Shown: positions 27,666 to 36,816, counted from the stretch's first letter. The stretch is DNA of 64,000 nt from Promethearchaeota archaeon (GCA_030603385.1 JAUVXW010000001.1:124001-188000); one strand, 5' to 3'. Numbers and translations: made by a program. The notes: a model not told the origin generated them from the letters alone.

Positions 27666-29186
27666 CTATTTTTTTCGTAATTGATTTCGAATTGCAATAT
27701 TACAGTTTTCCAGAAATAATTCTACTTTTTCAATAGGGATCTTGGTTCCTGCCGCAGGAGGATGTCCCCCTCCTAATACATCTAAATTTGATTGTTTGCA
27801 TGCATCTCTAATCGCTTTTGAGAGATTTATGCCTTGATTTACAATGCTTTCATGTGCTCTTCCTGAAACTTTATATACGTCCTCATCAGTTCTTTTTGCT
27901 AAACCAAATATAGGTTTTGATTTATCTACACCTTTAATATGTTCGAAGATTAACATGGAAGTAATTGTTCCTATAATATTTTCGGGAATTACATCTTCTC
28001 CAAAAAAATATTGAATCGAATCTTTCTCTTGAATTTTATCATTCTCTTGAATCCAGGAAAGGCTCTCACCCAATGACTTTCTATAGTTTTTCAAAGCTTC
28101 CTTTGATTGTTGATAAATGTCCTTTCTATTTCCCATTGCAATAGCTATCCCTAACGAAGAATTATGAGTTCGGCCACAGGCATTTAGAAGATTAGAAAAT
28201 TCTTTAGCATCGTGAAGTTCTGAGCCAGCGGGTTCCTCTTTTAATATATACCGATTAATAATTAATTTTTTTATTATTTTATTAGGTTCTAAATCAAGTT
28301 TTATTGATGCATATTCAATAATAGCAGTAGATATGATTTGTTTCTCATCTTGGTTCAATTCACTCAACGTTTTTACATTACCTTCAGAATTTTCCATTAA
28401 TATTCCCTGAGTTTTCAAGAAAATCAAAGTTCTATTTGCATCTTTAGATAATCCGGGTAAAAGAATTTCTGTTGAATAAGCAATTGCTTCATTTAAGGGT
28501 TTTAAACTACGAAAATTTAAATCATTTACAACTTCGATTAACCCTAAATTCATCGCATCTTCTAAAATTAAAGTATTTAGTCCTAGAAAAGATTTGTTTA
28601 ATCCTTGATTTTGAATATCCCCTATTGCTCCAACGATAGCGATCGGTGATAAGTCTATATTTTCTTGATTCAGACATTTGGCAAAATAGTAGCATAATCC
28701 CGCACCTGAAATTTCAACACTACCATCAATTCCAAAAAAATAAGGGTTAATATGCCAATTTTTCGTTTTTTCATGGATTTGTTCAATCAATTTAACTTCT
28801 TCTTTGTTAGAAACATTTTGAGGAATGTGGTGATCTAAAATTAAAAAAGAATTAAACTTTGCTTTATTAACTAATTCTGTTTCTAATTCTAAATATTGTC
28901 CGCTACCAAAATCAGAAAAGATTAGAAAATTATTATATTCTTGAACTTTCTTTAAGATCTTCGCAATTTCTCTTTTTTCTAATTGTCTGAGTACAGTAAT
29001 TTGAAATGGGATTTTCTCTCGATATAAAGCTTTGCCAAGAATTGCACCCGAACTTAACCCATCAGCATCTAGATGGGTATAGATATTAATAGGAGTGTTC
29101 TTGCCTTCAACATGCTTAAATAAGTTATTCTTTGCAATCTTAAGATCGGCAAGCAATTTAGTTAATTTTTCTTTCTCTGTGTCCAT
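27666..29186 (-). CDS. DHH/DHHA1 phosphoesterase, archaeal RecJ-like
   Basis: Metal-dependent phosphodiesterase of the DHH superfamily. Motif I is THLDADGLSSG (D-x-D), the DHH motif is LILDHHIPQ, and the DHHA1 substrate-binding module ends with GGGHPPAAGTK. The length (506 residues) and domain order match archaeal RecJ/GAN-like proteins that act as single-stranded DNA or RNA exonucleases and, in some archaea, bind the GINS replication complex. Which role applies here cannot be told from the sequence. The ATG start is at 29186, divergent from mch. Confidence 0.87.
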   Translation of the reverse strand: MDTEKEKLTKLLADLKIAKNNLFKHVEGKNTPINIYTHLDADGLSSGAILGKALYREKIPFQITVLRQLEKREIAKILKKVQEYNNFLIFSDFGSGQYLELETELVNKAKFNSFLILDHHIPQNVSNKEEVKLIEQIHEKTKNWHINPYFFGIDGSVEISGAGLCYYFAKCLNQENIDLSPIAIVGAIGDIQNQGLNKSFLGLNTLILEDAMNLGLIEVVNDLNFRSLKPLNEAIAYSTEILLPGLSKDANRTLIFLKTQGILMENSEGNVKTLSELNQDEKQIISTAIIEYASIKLDLEPNKIIKKLIINRYILKEEPAGSELHDAKEFSNLLNACGRTHNSSLGIAIAMGNRKDIYQQSKEALKNYRKSLGESLSWIQENDKIQEKDSIQYFFGEDVIPENIIGTITSMLIFEHIKGVDKSKPIFGLAKRTDEDVYKVSGRAHESIVNQGINLSKAIRDACKQSNLDVLGGGHPPAAGTKIPIEKVELFLENCNIAIRNQLRKK

Positions 29187-29300
29187 TTTTCTGAATAATT
29201 AGATAATCATAAATTCAAAATTGAAACTATAATATAATAAGATATCAAAATTATAATAAATACTCAATTAAAAAAAGTAAATTTACTAAGGTGAAAATAA

Positions 29301-30296
29301 ATGCATCATATAAGAATAAATGAGCTTGCAAGAAACATTGTAGAGAAGATAATCAACAAGAAAGATTTATATAAAGCCAGTATAATTGAATTAGCTAATA
29401 ATTCTACTATTTTAGATATGACAAATGCTTCATGGAATGGGGGTAAATTGGTGGGAGAAATTTGTATGGGTGGTTTAGGAACTGTAGAATTTTCTCATTA
29501 TAATTTAGATGGGCATTTCATACCAAGTGTTACTGTTTATACTTCAGAACCATTAATTTCATGTATAGCTTCTCAATTGGCAGGTTGGAATGTGAAATTG
29601 AAGAAAGAAGTAGAAAAAAATGGACAAATGAAAAAAAAAGTCATTTTTCAGTCATTAGGTTCAGGACCAGCTCGAGCTAAAAGTAAAGTTGAAAAAATAT
29701 TTAATGAAATTGATTACATAGATAATTCTGATTGTGCAGTTATTGTTTTTGAGACCCCAAAATTACCAAATGAAGAAGTCATGAATATTGTTGCTGAAAA
29801 ATGTAGTGTTGATATAAGTAAAACTTATGCAGTTTGCGCGCCAACAGCTTGTTTAACAGGATCTATTCAAGTAGCAGCAAGAATTGTAGAAACAGGTGTT
29901 CACAAATTACATGAGATTAAATTTCCAATAGAATTAATCAGAAATGGCTATGGAACAACAACAATTGCTCCAATTGCGAAAGATGATCTAGGTGCAATGG
30001 GACGCACTAATGATTCCATAAGCGCAGGTGGAATGACATACTATACTATCGACGTTGAGAAAGAAAAAGAAGAAGAATTATTCGAACTTATTAAAAAGGG
30101 TCCAGCAAATACATCTTCTAGTTATGGAAAACCATTCATCGAAACATTTAAAGAGGCAAATTATAACTTTTATGATATTGATCCAGGATTATTTGCTCCA
30201 GCAACATACACTTTAACTAATATTAAAACAGGGAAAAGTTTAACTGTTGGAAAAGTAAATCATGAATTATTAAAACAATCTTATGGATTAGATTAG
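29301..30296 (+). CDS. mch: Methenyltetrahydromethanopterin cyclohydrolase
   Basis: Interconverts formyl- and methenyl-H4MPT, between the Ftr and Mtd steps. The N-terminal half contains LDMTNASWNGGKLVGEICMGGLGTVEF and the middle APTACLTGSIQVAARIVET, both typical of Mch; RNGYGTTTIAPIAKDDLGAMGRTND is the conserved substrate region. 331 residues, full length. An AAGGTG sequence seven bases before the ATG is a plausible ribosome-binding site. Together with ftr and mtd it indicates an H4MPT C1 pathway. Confidence 0.95.
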   Translation: MHHIRINELARNIVEKIINKKDLYKASIIELANNSTILDMTNASWNGGKLVGEICMGGLGTVEFSHYNLDGHFIPSVTVYTSEPLISCIASQLAGWNVKLKKEVEKNGQMKKKVIFQSLGSGPARAKSKVEKIFNEIDYIDNSDCAVIVFETPKLPNEEVMNIVAEKCSVDISKTYAVCAPTACLTGSIQVAARIVETGVHKLHEIKFPIELIRNGYGTTTIAPIAKDDLGAMGRTNDSISAGGMTYYTIDVEKEKEEELFELIKKGPANTSSSYGKPFIETFKEANYNFYDIDPGLFAPATYTLTNIKTGKSLTVGKVNHELLKQSYGLD

Positions 30297-30356
30297 TTGA
30301 AAAAATAAAAACTTTGTTCTAATATCATTAATTTTTTTATTTTATAAAAATAAAGC

Positions 30357-31427
30357 CTATATATTGGTGAGTTCTTCTTGATACTTTAAAATTTCATTTA
30401 CAGAAATATCCTTATCAAAGTTTATTTTTTTATGTATCCCTAAATATGCACACGCAAGATTAGCAGCAGCAGCAATTTCGGCTTTTTTAAGGGTTACAGA
30501 ATATTCATCCTGCTGATTTTGTTCTTCTTGGTAAGCATTTTCTTGATATCGATGATCTTGAATTTTAGTAGCTCTTTCATTTTTCATCTGGTATAATAAA
30601 GATGCCATTTTATCGGCTACTTTAAAAGGTAACTGGTTCTTAACAATTAAACGAATTATATTATTTACATCAAAATAATTCAAAGTTTCATATTTAGCAC
30701 GTAGAAAACTTTTAAGATTTTCAGAGTCTTTTTCACACTCAATTTCTGTCCAATCATGGATGGCTAGTTTTCTTCTAAAGTATATCAGCTCCCAATCAAT
30801 TTCCAGTTCTTTCAGAAATTCGAGTAATTTTATATCATTAGGTTTTCTTGATTCTATAATAATATAAAGTTGAAGACCATAATATTTATGCTCCTGTTGA
30901 AGGAAAAAGCCTCTTTGTTGCATAGATGCGAGAATCAATAACTTTATTGAAAAAACCTTATCGGAAACATTCTTTTTGCTACAGTTTAAGTAAATTACAT
31001 TTCCCTCTTCACTGATATATTCACAATCCAAAAACCCTAGAATACTCTCTTTATTTTCTTTTATAAATTTATTTAATCCAGTAAGAGTAGGTTTTACATC
31101 AAAACGCTTTAAATCATCTTGTCCAATAGTAACATAATCATTATAATTACTTCCAATAGCAAGTTTTATAGCATTTAATTTAAACTCTTTATCTATTCCA
31201 AATACTTTTTGAAAGGCTTCATTTATGGGAAACACTTCATCTTCGAGAATCTTAACATCTGCTATAGAACTCTCATATGGTTCAGGATCACTTAGCATCT
31301 TATTTAACACAGGCGCTTCTGAAGCCTCTACTTCAATTTCATATGATTTTGCTAAGTCTCTTCGAATAATGCAAACAGATCTCTTTTTTTTATTAAATAT
31401 TGAAAGCGAATTGTTATCATCAACCAC
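30357..31427 (-). CDS. Unknown soluble protein
   Basis: Unrecognised 356-residue cytoplasmic protein starting at a GTG. It has an N-terminal basic patch (NKKKRS), a mixed alpha/beta body, and a C-terminal glutamine-rich linker (about residues 295-310, YQEENAYQEEQNQQ-like composition) before a final 45-residue helical segment. No catalytic motif or zinc site is seen. The frame stays open upstream for 23 codons to a TGA, through an arginine-rich stretch (R-R-R-R-V-G-S), with no ATG/GTG/TTG, so an earlier non-canonical start is possible. It converges on mch with 60 bases between. Confidence 0.65.
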   Translation of the reverse strand: MVDDNNSLSIFNKKKRSVCIIRRDLAKSYEIEVEASEAPVLNKMLSDPEPYESSIADVKILEDEVFPINEAFQKVFGIDKEFKLNAIKLAIGSNYNDYVTIGQDDLKRFDVKPTLTGLNKFIKENKESILGFLDCEYISEEGNVIYLNCSKKNVSDKVFSIKLLILASMQQRGFFLQQEHKYYGLQLYIIIESRKPNDIKLLEFLKELEIDWELIYFRRKLAIHDWTEIECEKDSENLKSFLRAKYETLNYFDVNNIIRLIVKNQLPFKVADKMASLLYQMKNERATKIQDHRYQENAYQEEQNQQDEYSVTLKKAEIAAAANLACAYLGIHKKINFDKDISVNEILKYQEELTNI

Positions 31428-31675
31428 CGCTCGAAATTTCTCAATGAATTTGTTTTCTGCGTTCTCTGAGCCTACTCTTCTTCTTCGAATTTTTAATCAA
31501 CTAATTATTTATGAAATTTATTCTTAGTTAATTTATTTATAAAATTTTTATCTTAAATTCTTAACTAAAAGAAATTATTAATCTTAGTTTTGTATTAAAT
31601 TAAAACTAAAACAGCCTTAAAACTAAATAATTTATAAATGGATACTAGAATTTTGTCAGAAAACTAATAATTATC

Positions 31676-31855
31676 TTATTCTAATTCCTCTTCTAAGAAA
31701 TAGTTGTCATCCTTCTTTATATAAACGGTCGTAGAACCAAAATTATTACGAACAGTATATTTATCTCCTTGAACATCTAATATTTCTATTGAATATGATA
31801 ATCTCCTTTTATTTAGGATATCTTCAACTATTTTTTTCTCTTCTTTAGAATCCAT
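31676..31855 (-). CDS. Small protein of 59 residues, unknown
   Basis: Short ATG-initiated frame with protein-like composition: an N-terminal charged helix (MDSKEEKKIVEDILNKRR) followed by alternating residues suggesting a small beta sheet (YSIEILDVQGDKYTV, then GSTTVYIKKDD) and an acidic tail. It has no membrane segment or cysteine. The pattern resembles a tiny SH3- or OB-like beta barrel, but this is only an impression. It occupies the gap upstream of the 30357-31427 gene on the same strand. An eight-base inverted repeat with a ten-base loop lies just downstream at 31584-31609. Confidence 0.6.
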   Translation of the reverse strand: MDSKEEKKIVEDILNKRRLSYSIEILDVQGDKYTVRNNFGSTTVYIKKDDNYFLEEELE

Positions 31856-32213
31856 AACTAAGATTTATATTTCAAATCAAAAAAATTTTACTATTTTTAC
31901 CAACATTTCTGTAGTAAATTTAAAGATTGTAGACTCTTTTTCATGTATTATTGAGATCTTATATATACTTATTAGATCAGCAAGTATAAACTTAAAATAG
32001 AATTTCGATTGAATCAAAAAAGTGGAAATCTATTTCCTAAATGAAAAAATTGAGGTTTTAATAAAGGTTATTTTTTCATTAGGGGTAATTCCACGATTTT
32101 ATTAAAAATCGGGGTTTTTTTTAATAAACAGTTTAATAAATAAATGAGTATTTCATTAAAATATCTACATAGCAAAATTTTGCACATAATTGATCTCTCG
32201 TCTCTGAAGCATT
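31856..32213. other. Intergenic region, 358 bases, with hairpin
   Basis: Divergent spacer between the 59-residue gene (minus) and the glycosyltransferase gene (plus). It contains AT-rich sequence with several TATA-like stretches (for example around 31961-31970) and one strong hairpin at 32094-32111 listed separately. No tRNA-like or longer coding signal is visible on either strand. Confidence 0.5.
32094..32122 (+). terminator. Hairpin followed by T8, terminator-like
   Basis: A perfect seven-base stem (CGATTTT / AAAATCG) with the loop ATTA is followed by GGGG and a run of eight T. On the plus strand this looks like an intrinsic terminator, yet no plus-strand gene ends nearby: the next plus gene begins at 32214. 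It might end a short leader or small RNA, or act as an attenuator. Archaea usually rely on U-tracts rather than hairpins, so this is uncertain. Confidence 0.35.
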
Positions 32214-33464
32214 ATGGTTCAACAGAAGCTTGACATTGGATTTTTCACTAGTATGTATAGTCAAACTAATGGTACAGCCCATGCTGTGCGATTCCTATCC
32301 GAGGCAGTCGCAAAACATACGGGTCATACAGTGCATGTTTATGCACCTGGAATTCAAAAACCGAAAAACATACCAAAAAATCTCTATCTTCATAATTTTT
32401 TTGGTGCAAAAATAGCACCTAAAACCGGGTTTGTTCTAAGTTTTCCTATCCATAAATACTTTTTCTGCCAACACGATTATTTAGACATTGCTCATATTCA
32501 TACACATGCAACATTTGGTAGTATGGCGATAAATTGGTCAAAATATATGGGGATCCCAATGGCCGGAACTCATAATTCCCCCCTTTCCTTTTATACCTCT
32601 CAATATATACCTATAGTGGGGGGTCTTTTGTCTAAAATGGATTGGATCTGGCGATATGAAAGACATATCTTAGATAAATATGATCTTGTATCAGTACCGA
32701 CAAAATCTAAGAAAGATTTGCTTAGGAAGCAGAGATTTAAAGAACCCATCGTCTGTCTTTCTAATGGGATTCATGATAGCTATTTCACTGATGTTAAGGA
32801 CAACGGAGTTCGGGATAAGTATAACTTAGATAATAAAAAGATTCTACTCTATGCTTCAAGACTTTCTCCTGAGAAGCATCAATTAAGTATTATTAAAATA
32901 TTTAAGAAAATTCATAAAGAGGTACCCAATTCACATTTAGTACTTGTAGGCAGCGACGGACCATCAACTTCACATGTTCTAAAACTTATTAAGAAGAAGA
33001 ATTATAAAGATTTTGTCTCTTATTTAGGTAGAGTCCCATTCAACGATTTATTGAAACTTTACAATATAGCTGATTTATCTTGCCTATGGTCTTGGATAGA
33101 AGCAGAAGGACTGGTACTTCTAGAAAGTATGGCTCAAGGAACACCGTGTATCGGCTCTAATAGTGTTGGAATTTCAGATGTAATAAGGCACGGGCAAACC
33201 GGATATTTAAGTCAGGATTTAAATGATTTTAAGGATAGAGTAATAAAACTATTCAAAGATGATGATCTTCGACTTGAGATGGGTAAAAATGCTAGAAAAG
33301 TTGCTGAAAATTATAGGATAAGCCATGTTGCAAAAACCTGGGTAAAATTATATAAATTTTTGATTAATGAGCTTTACCCACTTAGGTATTACAAAAAAGA
33401 ACGGAAAGAAAGGGTAAAGCTAGTGAAGGAGTTTATACACAACTTACCAATAGTTAGTTTTTAA
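32214..33464 (+). CDS. GT4-family glycosyltransferase
   Basis: GT-B fold glycosyltransferase, group 1, using a nucleotide sugar. The N-terminal domain has a glycine/threonine-containing acceptor loop (SMYSQTNGTAHAVRFL) and HIHTHATFGSMA. The donor domain opens with LLYASRLSPEKHQLSII and carries the E-x7-E signature in EAEGLVLLESMAQGTPC. 416 residues with no signal peptide; a basic C-terminus (KKERKERVK) suggests association with the membrane. Similar enzymes make glycolipids or surface polysaccharide. Acceptor and sugar are unknown. Confidence 0.87.
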   Translation: MVQQKLDIGFFTSMYSQTNGTAHAVRFLSEAVAKHTGHTVHVYAPGIQKPKNIPKNLYLHNFFGAKIAPKTGFVLSFPIHKYFFCQHDYLDIAHIHTHATFGSMAINWSKYMGIPMAGTHNSPLSFYTSQYIPIVGGLLSKMDWIWRYERHILDKYDLVSVPTKSKKDLLRKQRFKEPIVCLSNGIHDSYFTDVKDNGVRDKYNLDNKKILLYASRLSPEKHQLSIIKIFKKIHKEVPNSHLVLVGSDGPSTSHVLKLIKKKNYKDFVSYLGRVPFNDLLKLYNIADLSCLWSWIEAEGLVLLESMAQGTPCIGSNSVGISDVIRHGQTGYLSQDLNDFKDRVIKLFKDDDLRLEMGKNARKVAENYRISHVAKTWVKLYKFLINELYPLRYYKKERKERVKLVKEFIHNLPIVSF

Positions 33465-33477
33465 ATTGTGAGTTTTA

Positions 33478-34224
33478 TTAGAAATTGAAATCTTTTCTAA
33501 TTTTATATAGTTTTATTTTACAGATTTCACATAAATAATATGATTTCTTATCAATTTCATCAATATTTTTAGAAAACCTCATAACACAGGAATTTTCCTC
33601 ACAATGGGTAAACCCCATTAAAATATGTCCTATTTCATGAATTATTTCCTTAATAACTCTTTGTTCAAATAGTTCATTATCTTTTTGTCTATCATAAAAT
33701 TGCTCTTTCAGTTTAAGTGTAGATACTACACTACATCGATGTTTTAAGTGAGTCTCTCCAAATAAAAATAATATATTGTCGTCACTACTCGAATAAATAG
33801 GAAGATCTGTGAGGGCAATTATCATACCAAGTCTATCTTTCGTTCTTATATCTATTAATGATTGATAAAATTTATTAGTGGGGTGAATACTTAACTTATC
33901 ATTGATTCCTTTCATTTCTTTATACTCTTTTTTTACACCTTTAGAGAGAAGTTCTTTTGAAAAATTATATTGCCCTAAATTTATAATCTCAAAAAAGTAG
34001 GAATCAAAAATTTGATTCAAGTAAGATTCGATTTGTCTAAACAACTTAGCATCAAAATCGGCATAAAACAAAATTCCCAAATGACAAGGTAATATTAGTT
34101 TTTTCAACTCATCATCTACTAATTCAAATTCTTCGGAATAAGAAATTCCGATTCTTGTAACAAGTTTTTTTAATTTTTCCTTGTATTTGCGTATTTTCTG
34201 CTCATATTTTCGAAACTTAGGCAT
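33478..34224 (-). CDS. amzA: Archaemetzincin zinc metalloprotease
   Basis: Predicted zinc-dependent protease of the archaemetzincin family. The extended motif HEIGHILMGFTHC gives HEXXHXXGXXHC, and CVM after four residues supplies the Met-turn cysteine/methionine, followed by LCEIC about 20 residues later; this matches the full family signature and implies a second, structural zinc site. At 248 residues it is somewhat longer than typical, the extra being a basic N-terminal coiled segment (FRKYEQKIRKYKEKLKK). Physiological substrates are unknown. It is head to head with the presenilin-like protease gene. Confidence 0.88.
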   Translation of the reverse strand: MPKFRKYEQKIRKYKEKLKKLVTRIGISYSEEFELVDDELKKLILPCHLGILFYADFDAKLFRQIESYLNQIFDSYFFEIINLGQYNFSKELLSKGVKKEYKEMKGINDKLSIHPTNKFYQSLIDIRTKDRLGMIIALTDLPIYSSSDDNILFLFGETHLKHRCSVVSTLKLKEQFYDRQKDNELFEQRVIKEIIHEIGHILMGFTHCEENSCVMRFSKNIDEIDKKSYYLCEICKIKLYKIRKDFNF

Positions 34225-34372
34225 TATTTGTCAAATTAAAATTTTAAGATATCTAAAATAATCATTCTCTAAAAATAAAATTAGTTTAAATTCATTAATA
34301 ATAGGTATTTAAATCATTAATTATATTATAAAATAAAATATTTCAATTTGATTGAAAATTAAGCGCAGAATT

Positions 34373-35422
34373 ATGGTTGAAAATTCAAAAAATTCAGAAG
34401 ATATGGAACAAAGGGGCGAAGAAATCGAACAAATCTCAATAGGGAAAGATTCAGATAAGAGAATTGTTAATAAAGATTTTATACCTCACTATTTTCCAAC
34501 GTATAGGATTAAAAGAACGCTTTATCCGATCCCGATATTTATAGTCGTAATAATTGCGGGGATTTTAGCACATTTAACATATGTAGAAGCTGGAGTTCAA
34601 ATAGATGGAGGATATATTTCGGAAAGTGAATATGGAGCAATTGGGGGGATAATTAATGGACTTATATATACGGGGCTAGCTGGTTTCTCGGCTTTTATTA
34701 TCATTTATATTATTAAAAAAAGAGGTGTAGGCGCTTTAATGTATATTTTTGGGATAGGATTTGGTATGGTAACCTTTTTTCAAACATGGTTCTTTGGGGA
34801 GGTAATATTATATTTATCATTTTCCAATAATCCTAGATTATACTATTTACTTGATGTTGAATTAATCTTTCTTACAGCTGTATTTACTATATTTATGATT
34901 TATAAATATTTTACTTCAAAATCAATTAAGATAAAAAATTTCATTGTGTTGTATATAGGATTACTAATTGGAGCGTCTATGGGTGTTTTAATGCCTCTTT
35001 GGACCACTCTAGCTATATTAATAGGAATTTCTTTATGGGATATGTTTGCTGTTTTGTATAAACATGGTCCTATTAAGCAATTAATTGATTTAGTTTCAGA
35101 ACCTAATGATAGTATCACCAATACTTCAGAAACAGATTTAAAAGAAAAAATACAGAGCGGAGAATATACATATGATACTTCCAAATTGGAAATCGGAATT
35201 GGTGATCTAGCATTTTATAGTATGCTTACTTCTAGTGCTCTTGTTCAAACAAATAATGTAATAATCATGATTTTAACCTCAATAGCTATAATTATTGGAA
35301 CAGGAATTACAATACTGGGTCTTAAAAGAAATAAAATTTTACCTGGTCTACCTATCTCAATTTTTCTAGGAATAGGGACAATGCTGTTCTCATGGTATAT
35401 TTTTTCATTCATATTTGTTTAA
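34373..35422 (+). CDS. Presenilin-like GxGD intramembrane aspartyl protease
   Basis: Predicted intramembrane protease. A hydrophilic, acidic N-terminus of about 45 residues is followed by nine hydrophobic segments, the topology of presenilins and signal-peptide peptidases. The first catalytic Asp is D223 in SLWDMFAVL (helix 6; presenilins read YD). The second is in EIGIGDLAF (G275-I-G277-D278, helix 7), preceded by a hydrophilic loop. The PAL-type motif is LPGLPISI (P324-G-L-P327) before helix 9. I start at the ATG at 34373; an in-frame TTG seven codons upstream is an alternative. No signal peptide or partner subunit (nicastrin, APH-1, PEN-2) is seen. Confidence 0.83.
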   Translation: MVENSKNSEDMEQRGEEIEQISIGKDSDKRIVNKDFIPHYFPTYRIKRTLYPIPIFIVVIIAGILAHLTYVEAGVQIDGGYISESEYGAIGGIINGLIYTGLAGFSAFIIIYIIKKRGVGALMYIFGIGFGMVTFFQTWFFGEVILYLSFSNNPRLYYLLDVELIFLTAVFTIFMIYKYFTSKSIKIKNFIVLYIGLLIGASMGVLMPLWTTLAILIGISLWDMFAVLYKHGPIKQLIDLVSEPNDSITNTSETDLKEKIQSGEYTYDTSKLEIGIGDLAFYSMLTSSALVQTNNVIIMILTSIAIIIGTGITILGLKRNKILPGLPISIFLGIGTMLFSWYIFSFIFV

Positions 35423-35509
35423 CATTAATTTCCTAATTTTTTAAAGGAAATTTCATTTTATTCTTTAGTACCGCGTAAAAGGTGTATATTTATAGTCACT
35501 ATTAATAAT

Positions 35510-36679
35510 ATTAAAACGATAACCGTAGTAGGTGCAGGGATTATGGGTCATGAAATCGCTCAAGTTGCACTCATGGGGGGTTTTAAAACTGTTATTTTAA
35601 ATGACTTAACTGAGGAAATTATTAATAAGGCTGCAATTAAAATTAAAAATAGTTTAGAAAGACTTGAATCAAAAGGTAAGCTAAATGAAGGTTATACCGC
35701 CACTAATTTAATGGATAATCTAGTAAAGGAGGTTAATTTAGAAAAAGCCTTATCGAATGCTGACTTTATTGTGGAAGCAATTCCGGAGGTAATGATACTT
35801 AAGAGAAGGCTTTTTGAGAAATTAGGAAAATTTGCCCCTAAACATGCAATTTTAGCAACAAATACTTCTACAATGAGCATTTCTGAAATAGCATCAACAT
35901 CGGGAAGACCTGATAAAGTAATTGGATGTCATTTTTTTACACCTATAGTTGTACTACGATTAATTGAGATCATTAAAGGGAAGAAAACTTCAGAAGATAC
36001 CGTAAAAATTGTAAAAGAAATTTGTGAAAAGTTCCCAGCTCTTCAAGGAAAGCGACTTTTGCCGATCCTTCAAAAAGAAAGTCCCGGATTTATTGTAAAT
36101 CGCTTGACGATTACGACTGGTCTTTATTTAATCTGGCTTCTTGAATATTCGAGGGAAAAAGGCATACCTTTGGAAAATGTAGATGCAGATGCTGAATCTC
36201 TAGCTGAAATTGGACCTTTTGCTAAAATGGATTATTTCGGACTTGATACTACTTATAATGTTATGAGTTATTTCGCAGAAGTGCTTTCTCCAGAATTTTC
36301 TCCAGGAAAAACAATAAGTAATTTAGTAAATAACGGTCATCTTGGAAAAAAAACGGGAAAAGGACTTTTCGACTGGAAAGACGGGAAACTCAATATTTCA
36401 AAAACTGAAAAAGCAGGACTTTTTAATGTAGAGCTATTTATGGCAATCCAATTAAATGAAGGCTGTAGACTCTTAGAAGATAAAATTGTTTCTGGTTATA
36501 AAATAATTGATGACACTATGATGGCAGGAATGAACCTACCAGGACCTTTTGGACCTGGAAAAAGAAGTTATGAGAAATGGACAAGATTATTGGAAGACTT
36601 TGTAGAAAACTCAGGTATTAAGTATTTGAAACCGTGTAAACTAATGAAATCTGGTGATTTTGTTAATATGAGAAAATAA
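35510..36679 (+). CDS. 3-hydroxyacyl-CoA dehydrogenase, probable ATT start
   Basis: NAD-dependent 3-hydroxyacyl-CoA (3-hydroxybutyryl-CoA) dehydrogenase. The Rossmann motif VVGAGIMGHEIAQVA is present, but its first part lies upstream of the first ATG (35543), which falls within the motif. No ATG, GTG or TTG occurs in frame between the upstream TAA (35426) and 35543; ATT at 35501 or 35510 gives a normal N-terminus I-K-T-I-T-V-V-G-A-G. Further features are ATNTSTMSISEIA, the catalytic GCHFFTPI histidine, and ESPGFIVNRL at the domain junction. The C-terminal half has a second helical domain, as in the long form. Confidence 0.85.
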   Translation: MKTITVVGAGIMGHEIAQVALMGGFKTVILNDLTEEIINKAAIKIKNSLERLESKGKLNEGYTATNLMDNLVKEVNLEKALSNADFIVEAIPEVMILKRRLFEKLGKFAPKHAILATNTSTMSISEIASTSGRPDKVIGCHFFTPIVVLRLIEIIKGKKTSEDTVKIVKEICEKFPALQGKRLLPILQKESPGFIVNRLTITTGLYLIWLLEYSREKGIPLENVDADAESLAEIGPFAKMDYFGLDTTYNVMSYFAEVLSPEFSPGKTISNLVNNGHLGKKTGKGLFDWKDGKLNISKTEKAGLFNVELFMAIQLNEGCRLLEDKIVSGYKIIDDTMMAGMNLPGPFGPGKRSYEKWTRLLEDFVENSGIKYLKPCKLMKSGDFVNMRK

Positions 36680-36806
36680 TTGCTTTATTTTTTGGGATCC
36701 AATCAATTCTAGTACACAAAAAAAATGAAACTAAAGAATTTGAAGATAAATAGTAAATTTTTTTTCATAATATCGATTGATGATTTTTTAAATAAACTAA
36801 GATTTA

Positions 36807-36816
36807 TTATATATAA
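36807..36816 (+). promoter_or_regulatory. Candidate TATA box for winged-helix gene
   Basis: TTATATATAA lies 25-34 bases before the ATG at 36841, the spacing expected for an archaeal TATA element with a nearly leaderless transcript. Positional evidence only. Confidence 0.35.
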
